Assembly: GCA_029204225.1 (NCBI GenBank)
Contig: CM055096.1
Coordinates: 29,878,995 to 29,942,994, forward strand
Source: Diphasiastrum complanatum
Taxonomy: Eukaryota; Streptophyta; Lycopodiopsida; Lycopodiales; Lycopodiaceae
Direction of reading: 5' to 3'
DNA: 64,000 nt
Below, in pieces: positions 1 through 10,308 of the stretch. The number at the start of each line of letters is the position of its first letter. Position 1 is the first letter of the stretch. The position numbers were made by a program, and so were the translations under genes. Under the pieces are notes generated by a model. The model worked only from the letters and a program-made list of their open reading frames with translations, was not told the origin of the DNA and made no database searches.

Positions 1-373
1 TAGTTTCAAGGGGTAAAGCCAATAAATACGCGAGCTCACTCATTTTCTTGATTATCTTCTTTGGTTTGCAATACCTTGGAAAATAGCTTATAAGATCCAC
101 CCGTCTTCATAGCTTGTAAGTCTTCCGATAATCTGAAGTGAACTATGATGTCCTTAAAAATTCAAGGTGACCGTTTCTGATTAGCATAAAATGGAGCTCA
201 ATCCTTTGACCGAGTTTGACAGTGACAAATGTCTTGTCAAAGACATCAAGAATCAGTACAAAGTGATTGCTATAAGAGCTAGAGTCAACGGGAATCGATC
301 TACAAATTGAATGCGAGATCTTTTACTCAAGCTATGGTAAGCACTGCTTCGTATTAATAAACAAGGCCAAACT
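1..373. other. Unassigned sequence at window edge
   Basis: No open frame or terminal repeat is convincing here. It probably continues the decayed minus-strand gypsy element whose integrase piece lies just to the right, but no domain can be read. Confidence 0.3.
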
Positions 374-690
374 TTAGAGCAGATTTTGGTAACAGTTCAT
401 AGAGGCACATGCCCTTTGGATATATTCCATTGTGTATCTTCTCACGATTTGACCACCGGACTCAAGATGATCATAAGATCTAAGACTTAACTTGGTTTCT
501 AACTTCTTGCCTAGATGTCCAGTGAACTTGGGGTCTTGATCACTAACAATTTCACATGGCAATCCATAAAGACTTAATAACTTCTCCAAAAAAAACTTAA
601 GCAAGTTCTGAAGCCTTTATGTTACTTTTGGTAAGCACATCAAATCTTGCCATCTCGGGTCTATGCACTACCACCCAAAATAGAGTCATG
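374..690 (-). pseudogene. Ty3/gypsy integrase core fragment
   Basis: Read on the minus strand, this piece matches the middle of a gypsy integrase. It has a degraded start resembling V-V-V-D-R..K-M-A, then LYGLPCEIVSDQDPKFTG, which carries the second catalytic aspartate of the DDE triad. It continues through a degraded region equivalent to HPQTDGQTERVNRTLE (here DHLESGGQIVRRYTMEYIQ), where the catalytic glutamate is lost. There is a stop between the first part and the ORF at 604-374. The integrase zinc finger, RT and RNase H are not seen next to it, so this is an isolated remnant. Confidence 0.75.
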
Positions 691-830
691 ACCTCTATTG
701 GTTCTCAGCAATGCGGCCACGAATAGTCCACCTATCTTGAAGCAATCTCAAACTAATATGAAGTAGAATGATAACCTGCTTGTTGTGTCCCCATGAGCAA
801 GTATGTTCCCTCTTGGAGTTAAACTTAATG

Positions 831-1320
831 TGTTATGTCCACGTCCTGCATATAGGATTCAACATAATCCTAGACTTGGATACACGGTACTCTAGTACAC
901 GAGATTATTAGTTACGTCTCATTATTTCGAACTAGGCCAAAAATGTAATTAATAACCTTGTGAGGGCCCAATCACTTAAGTGAAGCTAGTGCATGGGTTA
1001 GGACGGCTATAGGCATGTGTAGAGTATCAATAGTAATGAAAAGTGCTTTTGGGAATATTCTTGACTTGCATGGGGCCACCTTGGAGGGTACCCATAGAAC
1101 TCTCTAGTGGGTGAGATTGACTTCTAAGCTTGTAGCTTCATGCTGCTGGATTGACATCTCACCTACATTGTGAGTTATTCCTAGTGGTCCATAGCTTGGG
1201 GGCTAGATCCATTTGATCTAAGATTTGGTTGGGCAGGTTTGATCCACCATTCGTTCCCCATGTGTGTTTTTGGAATCAACATTCTAGTATTGATCGTGGA
1301 CTTGAAAGTGGTGTCAGAGT
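831..1320 (+). repeat. Possible decayed LTR followed by a PBS-like site
   Basis: The stretch starts TGTTATGTCC and is followed at 1309-1320 by TGGTGTCAGAGT, two bases away from the initiator-Met primer-binding site TGGTATCAGAGC. Gag-like sequence follows downstream at 1.7 kb, which fits a 5' LTR-PBS-gag order. No second copy of this LTR was found, so the call rests on the PBS-like motif and context. Confidence 0.35.
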
Positions 1321-1684
1321 TTTTTTGTTCCTTCCAAATGCATATATTGAATGAAAATTTTCTTGCTTTTCCCGTAGGAAAAGGGCAACAGACCAAATTC
1401 TCGTGTCCAAAGATGGCCATGCCTTATCTCCCAAATTACAACCTTCTTCTCCAATCATCGAGGATGTGATTGACACGAACTAGTTATTAGACACCCTTAG
1501 TGCTGCTTTTTGGAGCTCCACCAAAATAATAAGCAACACGATAATCAAATGCAATACCTTTTTAAAAAGTTGCAATCTATTGGTTCTAATAACTGGAGAT
1601 ACAAACCAGATGTCTATACGTGCGAAAAAAAAATACAAACACCTCGAAGTCGTCAAAGATTGAATTGATATGAGAAGCAATTAT

Positions 1685-2155
1685 TTCAGCTTACATAATG
1701 TCCCTGAAGAGACGCGTATCTCATTAGTACTCTTATTCCTAAAAGGCAAGGCTTCCTCCTGGTGGAGGGAACTTCCTTCGAAACATATGAGTTGGGGCCG
1801 AATTCCTAGAGGAATTTTGTAAAGCTTTCGTGGCGGTGGACAATTCGGAGATATTATTACGCTTTACTGAATGCCAAATGGGCAGCCGTGAATTGGACAT
1901 GCATGTCTAAAAATTCACAGATTATTTGACTAAGGTGCGACCGTTTAGCCAAAAATTCGTCAATGGCAAATCATATATAGATTGTTTGTCAATTATCAAA
2001 ACAAGTGCAAGCGTAACAAGCTACACACGCTCGAAGATGCTATCTGTGTGGCAAAAGCCTATGATAGTACCGTGGTAGCTTTGCGCAAGCTGGCACATAA
2101 TCAAATAGCCCCAAAGCAAAACAGTGAAAGGCCTAAGAACAACAGAGAAAATTTT
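1685..2155 (+). pseudogene. Decayed retrotransposon gag
   Basis: Around 1,711-1,800 the plus strand reads I-S-L-V-L-L-F-L-K-G-K-A-S-S-W-W-R-E-L-P, the pattern of the retrotransposon gag core in which a leucine-rich helix is followed by A..WW. A later part (about 2,000-2,140) reads HTLEDAICVAKAYDS, like the end of a gag core helix. Several stops and shifts lie between. No zinc knuckle or protease could be followed beyond 2,155. Confidence 0.55.
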
Positions 2156-2485
2156 TGATGAGTTGGATGTGACGGCCCACTAGAAGAGGAATAAAAAACC
2201 AATCACGAAGCATAAAGCTCGAAGAACAATGCTTTTGTATGAAGTTAAGAAGAGCCCAGCATCACAAAATGTAGTGAGTATACACAAAGTATAGGAAATA
2301 AAGAGAGAAGAATGCAAGTGTTATAAACAAGCAAAGATGTACAATCGTAACCAATGGAGAACACTGATCTACCAAAAAGCACTCTAATCTAACTTCACAG
2401 TATTATGTCTAGACTCCTATCTACTCACTAAGAGTGATAGAACAGCCAATAACAGACCTTTGATGCCTATTAATGGACCCACAAG

Positions 2486-3146
2486 TGTTACAGCTTTCAC
2501 TCCCTATCCCAATTGTTTATTGTTGTACTTTTGTAAGGAAGCAAAATGGCTAAGTCACCAGCTTGTGGTGACATTTGTAAAAGAAATGTAAATAAAATGG
2601 TTATCTATGTTATTGCGCCTCTGAGACGCATGTTGGGCTTTGGTATAGGGTACTGGGTCATTAATTAGGAGTGGCTGGACTAACCACCTATTTTGTAGGA
2701 GAGGGTTAACTAGTCAACTGACACATGCTCATTGGGACATTTGGTCCAGTGAATGAGTGACACATGTCAGGGTTGACCGGTCAAACATGACACGTCATAT
2801 GCTCATTGGGACACGTGGACAAGTGAATGAGTGACACATGTCGACCTACGTGCTTGCCTATGTATCAAAATTCTGTCGGGTGGAGCGTCGACTGTGCATG
2901 GAATTGCCCATGTGTCGACGATAGGAAGGGTCAAGGTTAAGGGGTGCTTGAGGGTCATGGATAAGTGAGCCTAGAGTATCATGATCTATGTAGCAAAGGC
3001 TGGGAGGAGACGACGCAGCCAGCTCCACTGTGTTTGTGTTGGATGTTATGTGCTTACAGGGAATCATAAAGGTTTGAAATTGTTGGCGATCAGTGCATGT
3101 TTGGACGGGTGTCGGTTAGAAGTTCAGCGAGAGTCTGACCTTTCTT
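2486..3146 (+). repeat. 5' LTR of the chromovirus
   Basis: Begins TGTTACAGC and aligns along its length with 7,163-7,838. Shared landmarks are a G-rich 'gggtactgggtcattaatta' segment, repeated 'ctcattgggacac' phrases, and 'ggcgatcagtgcatgttt' near the end. The 3' limit is set by the PBS at 3,147. The expected terminal CA is not visible here. Confidence 0.85.
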
Positions 3147-3158
3147 TGGTATCAGAGC
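3147..3158 (+). other. Primer-binding site (initiator-Met tRNA)
   Basis: TGGTATCAGAGC lies directly after the left LTR. It is complementary to the 3' end of plant initiator-Met tRNA and primes minus-strand DNA synthesis. Confidence 0.85.
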
Positions 3159-3405
3159 GTAGGTTTACGTTCGGAAGAGGGTTGCAAAAATCAGAATCAA
3201 GTTGCGATTGTGAATCAGGATCAGATTACACCGACGTGGAACTGAATCAGATTTCAACTACCAAACAGAATTAGATTTCAACTGCGGAACAAAAAACGTG
3301 TTTCAACTACAGAACTGGATCAAGTTACAACTGCAGATCTGAAACCCTTGTTTGCTGAAAATTTCAACCTCGAAGCAAGTGGACAAGTTTGCAACATTGT
3401 AAATA

Positions 3406-3830
3406 TGGATCCGTTAGAAGGTTCTAGCACCAGATACTGACAATTGAGGAGGTGGTAGCCAAGGTTGATGCCATGGAGATAGTGCTACAGCAAATTCTTG
3501 AACAACTGAAGTCGACCAAATCCTCACAGAAACCTAAGAGAGTCAATGGAACGGCTATGGTAGCCGTTGAACCTGTGACAGTTGAAAAAGAAGTCGGACA
3601 TCCATTGAAGACACGGATACACTCAATCAAGGATCTTAAGCCACCAAAATCAAAGATCTTACCCTCAAAAGGAAAAGGGCAATATGGGACGTCCAATGCC
3701 CAAGGGGGCCAACGCTTCTCTACGCTATTGCCACAGGACTTGGAGCGGGCAAAGAAAGAGAACCTTTGCTTTGGTTGTCTAGGGCGGCATAGGTGGAAGG
3801 AGTAACCTCAGAATCCCTCACAAACCACCT
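3406..3830 (+). pseudogene. Gag of the chromovirus, broken
   Basis: A start at 3,406 is stopped after about ten codons. The frame then resumes with a coiled-coil-like stretch (KVDAMEIVLQQILEQLKS), also seen in the related element at 39.3 kb. The middle of gag appears deleted: the frame passes quickly to a basic segment and a zinc-knuckle start (LCFGCLGRHRWK), where only the first C-x2-C survives before a stop at about 3,805. No intact CCHC knuckle or gag core remains. Confidence 0.7.
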
Positions 3831-3939
3831 ATAGTTTGCAAGTTGAGGAGGCAGATCCTATGAAGATCGAGGAGTTGGAACAGGAAGAACCTCAAGGTGC
3901 TCCACGGTTGATGAACGTGTCGGTGTTGCGAAAGGTCGA

Positions 3940-4150
3940 CTCGGTTTGCCACAGTTATCAAGAGCGGCGCAACACAGGTATCAGTTTTCTTGCACTTCTT
4001 TGATTGTTATGCGTGGACAGTTGTGTGGTAGAGATGTTTTGATTCTATTTGACACCGTGTCCTCACATAACGTCATTAACTTCGCTTCGATTAAACAGTT
4101 AAAAGTGAGCACACAACCATCCCTATACAGTACACAGTCAAAATGACTGA
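3940..4150 (+). pseudogene. Retroviral-type aspartic protease, active site mutated
   Basis: The reading frame contains G-R-D-V-L-I-L-F-D-T-V-S-S-H-N-V-I-N, which corresponds to the D-S/T-G-S/A-S/T-H-N-F-I signature of retrotransposon proteases. The glycine of the D-T-G triad is replaced by valine, so the protein could not be catalytic even without the nearby stops and shift at 4,146. Confidence 0.7.
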
Positions 4151-4389
4151 TGGAAAGAGTGCGGAAGTGTGGGATGCCAGGTTTGTGGGTATGTTCAAAG
4201 CTATATTGAGGAACAGATTTTGAGATTACCTATTTGGCTGGCTTTGATGTGGTGCTTGGAATTTGTTGTGCCTCCAAGAACTTTGATCATGATGACGCAT
4301 CCGTTTAAGGTTTGTTGTAAGTGTATGTATGTTTGCTTCTTGTATGATATGTCTGTTTCTGCTTGTGAGTCTGATGTATGTCAAGAACA

Positions 4390-5165
4390 AACTAACCTTA
4401 CTAAAAACCTAGATCGCCAAATTAGGGAGGAACTTACGGATGTGTTCACGAATGAACTCCCATCTATTTTACCCCCTAAAAGAAATGTGGAGGCTTGAAT
4501 TAATTCCTGGATCATCTCCTGTTAATAGGCCACCTTATAGAAGGAGTCTGAAAGAGGAGGAAGAGGTCAGAAGCATGATTGAGGACTGTCTTGCCAAAGG
4601 GCAAGTAAGACCTAGCCTCTCCCCCTTTGCCTCTCCGATTATTGTTAAGCATCAGTATCCTATGCCATGTATAGATGATCTTTTGGATGCCCTCCATGGT
4701 GCTACAGTGTTTAGTAAAATTGACCTAAAGAGTGGTTACCACCAGGTGAGAGTTCAAGACAAGGATGTGCATAAGACTGCCTTCCGGACTCATTTTGGAC
4801 ACTATGAATTTTTAGTTATGCCCTTTGGATTGACTAACAACTACAACATTTATGATGTTGATGAACGATGTGCTTAGACCGTTTATGGGCAAGTTTGTAT
4901 TAATTTTGTTGATGACATACTTGTTTACAGTTGTGGTGATGCTATGCATGTTAATCACCTTAGGACTGTGTTGTCAACCTTGAGGGAAAACACTTTATTT
5001 GCTAGTGATAAAAAGAGTGAATTGTTTAAAAAAGACATAACATATTTGGGTTTTATAGTGTCAATGGAGGGGATAAAAGCGGATCCTCAGAAAGTTGTTC
5101 TTCTTCTTGCCTGGCCTGGTCCTATAGACTTGACGGCACTAAGAGGCTTTCTAGAGCTGTGATAT
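4390..5165 (+). pseudogene. Reverse transcriptase of the chromovirus
   Basis: In order: a segment like '[16 protein letters not shown]' upstream of the palm; '[30 protein letters not shown]', containing the first catalytic aspartate (KIDL); '[10 protein letters not shown]'; then after a frameshift near 4,870 the FVDDILVYS box at about 4,905-4,930 with both catalytic aspartates; then 'ITYLGFIVSMEGIKADPQKV'. A section between the finger and palm (the usual [14 protein letters not shown]) is deleted. The frame ends with a stop at 5,162. Confidence 0.9.
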
Positions 5166-5224
5166 ATCGTAAAGGTGTGAAGAATTATTCACACGCACCA
5201 TTGACCAATATGTTACAGAAAAAT

Positions 5225-5743
5225 AAATGGAAAGAGTTGACAGAAGTTCAGTAGCGAAGTTTCGATGCTTTGAAACAAGTTGTGGCTGTCTTTGTCACGT
5301 TAAAATTTGATGACCCTCAAAAAGCATTTATCATAGAAACAAATGCAAGTGACATCGTTGTTGGGGCAGTTCTGATGCAAGAGAGTAGGCCTGTGTTGTG
5401 GCCTTTGAGAGCAAGAAGCTCAACCTTGCACAAAAGAGCTATCCAACTCATGAGAAGGAGTTGTATGCCATTATCCATTCTTTGGCAGGCATGGAGGCAT
5501 TATTTGTATGGTGCGGAATTCTATGTGTACACCAACCATAACACTTTGAGATATTTCTACAACCAGCCGGACCTTAGAGGGCAGCTAGCCGGGCGGGTTG
5601 AGTTGATACTAGAATTTCACATGGAAATACGGTACAAGAAGGGTGCCGAAAATCGTGTGGCTGATCCATTATCTCGTATATTGTATCAGATGTCTTTTGT
5701 GGTCATTGAAAATGACCTGATTGCTGAGATTAGACAAGCTTAG
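5225..5743 (+). pseudogene. RNase H domain of the chromovirus
   Basis: The segment matches gypsy RNase H. 'FIIETNASDIVVGAVLMQ' stands where active copies have TDAS, so the first catalytic Asp is Asn. 'WRHYLYGAEFYVYTNHNTLRYF' stands where active copies have TDH, so another Asp is Asn. The end 'GAENRVADPLSR' is typical. A shift in the middle (about 5,400-5,460) breaks the 'YPTHEKELYAI' part. The nested copy at 11.3-11.7 kb keeps these residues, which makes the losses clear. Confidence 0.85.
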
Positions 5744-5749
5744 CAAGAG

Positions 5750-7140
5750 GATCCTCATTGTCAGGGAATTCTGAGAGAGGCAAATCTTGCGCAAGTAGAA
5801 TCTCAGGATGAGAGTTTTGGTCTCTTTGCTCACACTTACCTTAAATATACCATAGAAGATGGTGTGATTAAGAGAAATGGAAAACTTCTCATTCCAACTT
5901 GTGAGGAGATACGTAAGAAGATTGTCCATTTATGTCATGATGGCCCTAGTGCAGGTCATCCTGATGTGGATAGGACCCATGAGTTGATCTTACATAACTT
6001 CTTGTGGCCTAAAGTGAAAAAAGATGTTTACCATTATGTGACGCACTGTTTGAAGTGCCAGGTCAATAAAGCTGAAAGGATTAAGACTCCTGGAGTTACA
6101 CACCCACCACCTGTGCCAGGTGAAAGATGGGAGAGTATCTCCATGGATTTTATCACCAACTTGCCTCGTACGCAATCACAGCATGATTCTATCTTGGTCA
6201 TAGTTGACAGACTCACTAAGATGGCTCATTTTATTCCAACGCATAAAGATTGATGCTTCTGGAGTAGCCGATTTGTTTATCGAGCATGTGTTCAGACTTC
6301 ATGGATTATCGTCATCCATAGTGTCTGGCAGGGATACTCGATTCACTAGAAAACTTCTGGACTGCAATTATGGCCAAACCTGAAGTCCAATTGAGAATGA
6401 GCAGTACAGAGCATCCCAAAAGGGATGGCCAAACTGAGAGAGTCAACCAGACCTTAGAGTATATGCTTAGGGCATTTGTTGGGGATAAGCAAACTCAATG
6501 GGAGAAGTACTTGCCACTATTGGAGGTTGCTTACAATGATAGGAAAATGTAAGTACTAAGATGAGTCCTTTCGAGCTTAATTATGGTTTTTAGGCCAACT
6601 AGCCCTGTTACGGTAGGAATTCCTCAGAGAGTGCCTAGTGCAGCTAACTTCCTAACTCAAATGAATGAAATGCTTGAGTTAGCGAAGGTAAATGTAAGGC
6701 AACCGATGGATCGAGCTAAGTCTTACGCTAATCAACATCACACTCCTAGAGAGTTTGTGGTAGGAGACATGGTGTTTCTCCAAGTACCCAAAGACTCTAA
6801 GACCCTTAAGACGGGCAAACGTTACAAGTTATCCCCTCGTAAATTGTTAAAAGAATCAATGATGTTTAGGTTTGCCTGACACTCGTAAAGTGCATCCTGT
6901 ATTTCATGTTTCTAGATTGAAACGGGTTTTACACAACGGTGATAACTTCTTGTCTAATGGTTTGTTTGCATTCTAGGAGCAGGGAGAAGTGATCCATGGG
7001 CTAGCAAGGGTATTGGATAGGCGAGAGGCGTTTACGCAACCGTCTAATCCGTGAGTACTCGGTCGCTTGGCATGGTAGGACTCTTTTTTATGCTACCTGG
7101 GAACCCATGCATAGTACCCTAGCTTTGCCATCGCAAACGA
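5750..7140 (+). pseudogene. Integrase with chromodomain-like tail
   Basis: The zinc-binding part reads GPSAGHPDVDRTHELI...HYVTHCLKCQ (HHCC). The core has 'ERWESISMDFITNL' and 'VIVDRLTKMAHFIPT', a shift near 6,250, a region where the second catalytic Asp should be (CTGGCAGGGATACTCGATTC, degraded), then 'HPKRDGQTERVNQTLEYML' with the Glu. The C-terminal part runs through 'VGDMVFLQVPKDSKTLKTG' to 'HPVFHVSRLKRVL'. The last 150 bp read 'REYSVAWHGRTLFYATWEP', a chromodomain end as in chromoviruses. Several stops interrupt it. Confidence 0.85.
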
Positions 7141-7149
7141 TGTTATCTA

Positions 7150-7162
7150 AGGGGGGAAGGGA
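7150..7162 (+). other. Polypurine tract
   Basis: AGGGGGGAAGGGA immediately precedes the right LTR start TGTTACAAC. This is the usual plus-strand primer site. Confidence 0.8.
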
Positions 7163-7838
7163 TGTTACAACTTTTACTCCCTGTCCTAGTTGTTTACTGT
7201 TTTACTTACAGATGTATTTTTGTAAGAAAGTGAAATGGCTAAGTCACTAGCCTGTGGTGACATTTATATATGGCTAAGTCACCGGCCTGTGGTGACACTT
7301 TTAAAAGAAATGTAAATAAAATGATTATCTGTGTTACTATGCCTCTGAGTCGCATGCTAAGCTTTAGTATAGGGTATTGGGTCATTAATTAGGAGTGGCT
7401 GGACTAACCACCTATTTTGTAAGAGAGGGTTGACTGCTCATTGGGACATTTGGTCCAATGAATGAGTGACACATGTCAGGGTTGACCGGTCAAACAAGAC
7501 ACGTGTCATATGCTCATTGGGACACTTGGTCTAGTGAATGAGTGACACATTTATGTGCTTGCCTATGTATCAGAATTCAAAGGGTGGCGAGCGTCGATTG
7601 TGCATGGAATTGCCCATGTGTTGACGATAGGAAGGGTCAGGGTTAAGGGGTGCTTGAGGGTCATTGAAAGTGAGCCTAGAGTATCATGATCTATGCAGCA
7701 AAGGCAGGGAGGAGACGACACAGCCAGCTCCATTGTGTTTGTGTTGGATGCTATGTGCTTACAGGGAATCAGAAAAATTTGAAATTGTTGGCGATCAGTG
7801 CATGTTTGGACGGGTGTCGGTTAGGAGTTCAGTGAACA
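7163..7838 (+). repeat. 3' LTR of the chromovirus
   Basis: Begins TGTTACAAC and ends GAACA, followed by the ACAAG target duplication. Compared with the left LTR it has a local duplication of the 'ggctaagtcac.ggcctgtggtgaca' phrase (about 7,232-7,297) and several small deletions. Confidence 0.85.
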
Positions 7839-8317
7839 ACAAGCCAAGCCTACATTTAGCACAAAGCCAATAGAGCCCGATATTGCCAAATGACTATTAA
7901 CTAGATGAAAGAAAGTGAAGTCATACCAAAAACGGCCCAAGTGCCCATAGCATATGCTCTACTAACAAATAGTAAGTTTAGGACCCAAGGCACAAGGTAA
8001 CGTGCATAACTAGCCAATAAGTATTTTTCTAAATTTTCACAAGAATGTGTTAACTAGCATAGAAGATTCATTGTCCATGGCACTCCTTACAAAGGAGAAT
8101 CGTATTTAGTAGGATACAAAGGAAAATAGAAAGAAGACATCACTGATCGTCATTTACAAATTCATAAAAGAAGATATTTTGCATCATAGCCCTACCAGTG
8201 ATCATACAAGTCCTTGAATACATACCATTTCAAATTAAGGTAGCCTATCAGATTCAACTACTGGACAAGAATTTTGTCACATTTCCCATCCGAACAGCGA
8301 TTAAAGAGAGCAGCTTC
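7839..8317. other. Spacer between two LTR elements
   Basis: Begins with the ACAAG target duplication. A-rich, with no domain, LTR or long ORF seen. Confidence 0.5.
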
Positions 8318-8750
8318 AGTTATGGACTTGGCTCATTACATTCGCCGCGTCCATTTACATTTACTTTACTTTATGCATAAGCAGGCCTTGGGCCCTTTTT
8401 TATTCATTAGTGACACTTAGACTATATGGTTGGCCTTTGGCCTTATTATTCATTATTAGGCCATTTGGACATATTACTGGAGAGTGGGGGCCTTCTTGGA
8501 GGGCACACTATTATCCCTCCCAGTTGGGCCCTAGCCACCGTTTAGGGCTTCCTCTTGGCTATAAGTAGGGAAACTGTGTCATTTGTTATTCAGCTGATGA
8601 TATTGATCTCTCTCTTTAGCCTCCTTAATCTCTCTCTTTCCTGCTTTCTAGGGTTAAGTCTTGCTTATGTGCTGCTTTCATACCTTAAGTCTTGCTTATG
8701 TGATGCTTTCATAGCTTAGCTCTAGATCAGTTGTGGCTCTATTCGTAACT
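8318..8750 (+). repeat. Left LTR of family X element
   Basis: Starts AGTTATGGACTTGGCTC and ends ATTCGTAACT, directly followed by the PBS. A likely TATA box (TATAAGTAGGG, about 8,560) is conserved in the other two copies of this LTR. This copy has an extra 'cttaagtcttgcttatgtg.tgctttcata' repeat (about 8,650-8,715) that the right LTR has only once. Confidence 0.9.
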
Positions 8751-8763
8751 TGGTATCAGAGCA
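8751..8763 (+). other. Primer-binding site of family X
   Basis: TGGTATCAGAGCA starts at the base after the LTR and matches the initiator-Met tRNA 3' end. Its position supports CT as the true end of the LTR. Confidence 0.85.
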
Positions 8764-9054
8764 CTTTCTTAATTGCTGAATTTCAGATCTGATTTCTTGC
8801 TTGGGTGCCCATTTTCCTTGCTGATTTTTTCTCTCTTTGTTGAGGGCTTTCGTCTCTTTGCTTCAGCAACATTCAGCACAATTTGGAGGAAGACCAGCTC
8901 CCATCAGAGCATTTTCCTTGGCGGAGCTTTAGCAGATAGTTAGCGGAAGTACTTCCACTAAATTTGGCGGCCGGAAAATTTTTTTTTTTTTTTTTGGGCA
9001 GATTATTTCTGGCACCCAAGTTCCAACCCTCCATCACCCATTTCCAGCTTGTTT

Positions 9055-9370
9055 GCAGGCTTTCCAACGCCCAATTCCCTCATCTCTTTCATCCGTTCCT
9101 CCTTCCATTTTTCAGCCCTCTCTTCACTTTTGTTTGCAGGCTGTCCAGCCACTTCATACCTGTCACTTTCATCCGTTTTTGTCTCCGTTTGCAGCCATTT
9201 TCACACCGTGTTTTCAGGCTGTCCATCGCCCATTCTCAACCGAATTTCACGAATTTCCGACTCCGTTTGATATTCCAATTTGTCACTTGTCTCCTGGCTG
9301 TCCAGCGCATTTTTACAGCCTTCATTTTCACTTTTTTTCATTTGTTGATTGCTGTCCTTTCTTAGTTGTG
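9055..9370 (+). repeat. Four ~80-bp imperfect repeats in the leader
   Basis: A core like GCAGGCTGTCCAGCGCCC recurs at about 9,055, 9,136, 9,214 and 9,294 (steps of 81, 78 and 79 bp), each followed by pyrimidine-rich sequence with 'tcatccgt' or 'ttcac' phrases. It lies in the untranslated leader upstream of the gag start. Confidence 0.7.
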
Positions 9371-9454
9371 ATAATAGTGGTTTTAATAGGCTAATTTGGG
9401 GTGACGACAAGAGTCCGCTCTCTCAAGTTTTCGTCTATTCCTTCCACTATCATT

Positions 9455-9575
9455 ATGGCACATTCACCTACCCCGAGTGAGACTACTCAGGAAACCTTAT
9501 CCGATCAGTTTCGTCGCATGGATGAGACCCTTTCTGGCCTCATTCTTCGCTTCGATACCGTTATGACCGGCTTTG
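9455..9575 (+). CDS. 5' part of family X gag, interrupted by insertion
   Basis: An ATG at 9,455 opens a frame of 40 codons and one base that runs exactly into the nested element at 9,576. The frame is in phase with the ORF that resumes after the right-hand target duplication (from about 17,142), so one uninterrupted gag-protease frame of roughly 700 codons existed before the insertion. The N-terminal part is rich in S, T, D and E with no recognisable domain. It is a first exon-like piece only because of the insertion; no splice signals are implied. Confidence 0.7.
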
Positions 9576-9720
9576 TGTAATAGATCCTAACACCACAGTA
9601 GGGCAAACACTAACTGATCCACCCAACCTTGCCTACTCCCTGCGCTGGACACGACCCTGACTGTGGTATCCGACCTATCTGTGTTCTCTAGGGTTCGGCA
9701 CTGGTCACGAGCTCGTTACA
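9576..9720 (-). repeat. 3' LTR of nested chromovirus, internally deleted
   Basis: Matches both ends of the right LTR almost perfectly but lacks about 213 bp from its middle (roughly 16,848-17,061). The ends TGTAATAG and GTTACA (plus strand) are intact. Confidence 0.85.
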
Positions 9721-9733
9721 CTCCCTCCCCCTT
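9721..9733 (-). other. Polypurine tract (minus strand)
   Basis: CTCCCTCCCCCTT on the plus strand is AAGGGGGAGGGAG on the minus strand, directly before the 3' LTR. Confidence 0.8.
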
Positions 9734-10259
9734 AAGAACCATCTTGGCCCTCTAAGACAAAGTCTGGAAAAATCTTGCGAAGGACGTTGCCTCTTTCCCA
9801 AGTGGCATTCTCAACAAGCTGATCATTCCACTTAACCAGATATTCTCGGTATAGAGTATGACGAGTCTGCGTCTCTCTACTATCAAGAATCTCCTTTGGT
9901 TCATGTGGAGGTTGCTGAGGATCCAATGGGAGAACTAGAACATTGTCCCCTACCAGATTTTCTGATCTGGTTAAGGCTTTTCGTAATTGACCTACATGAA
10001 AGACTGGAAAACCCTAACTACTGTGTGGGAGTTCTAGTTCATAGGTGACCTCGCGTAGTCTCCTACTGATGGTAAAGGGACCACAATACCTTGGAGACAA
10101 CTTAGCACACACTCCTGATTTGAGGGTTTTAGAGTCAACTGGAACTCTCAAGTAGACTTTCTCACCAGTGGAGAACTGCACATCCCGTCTGTGTGGATCT
10201 GCATAATGCCTGGCTCGATCCTGGGATTGCCTAATGCTACGCTTAGCATGTTCTATCAT
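9732..10259 (-). pseudogene. Integrase C-terminus and chromodomain
   Basis: From right to left: 'RARHYADPHRRDVQFSTGEKV', 'SKTLKSGVCAKLSPRYCGPF', the GPY/F module of chromovirus integrases, then, after a break near 10,010, a chromodomain at 9,926-9,732 with 'LYREYLVKWNDQ' and 'NATWERGNVLRKIFPDF'. Chromodomains of this kind guide integration to marked chromatin. Frame breaks lie at about 10,010 and 10,260, and the chromodomain still reads without stops to its own terminator at 9,732. Confidence 0.85.
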
Positions 10260-10308
10260 CTAGTTTAAGTCCTCTAAAAAGTTTTTGGCTGCTTCAACTT
10301 TTTCTTGT

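Larger units (their letters stand above)
2486..7838 (+). mobile_element. Ty3/gypsy chromovirus, full structure, inactive
   Basis: Two LTRs of about 660-676 bp enclose gag, protease, RT, RNase H, integrase and a chromodomain-like tail in the order usual for Ty3/gypsy. The left LTR is preceded by ACAAG (2,481-2,485) and the right LTR is followed by ACAAG (7,839-7,843), a 5-bp target duplication. A PBS for initiator-Met tRNA follows the left LTR and a purine tract precedes the right one. All coding parts carry stops or shifts, and the LTRs have diverged by small gaps, so the insertion is old. A related LTR occurs at 38.07 kb. Confidence 0.9.

Noticed and set aside
8964-9394. Overlapping plus-strand frames of 133, 113 and 73 codons
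   Set aside because: They lie in the family X leader before the gag ATG, in pyrimidine-rich repeats; all frames are open together and match nothing.
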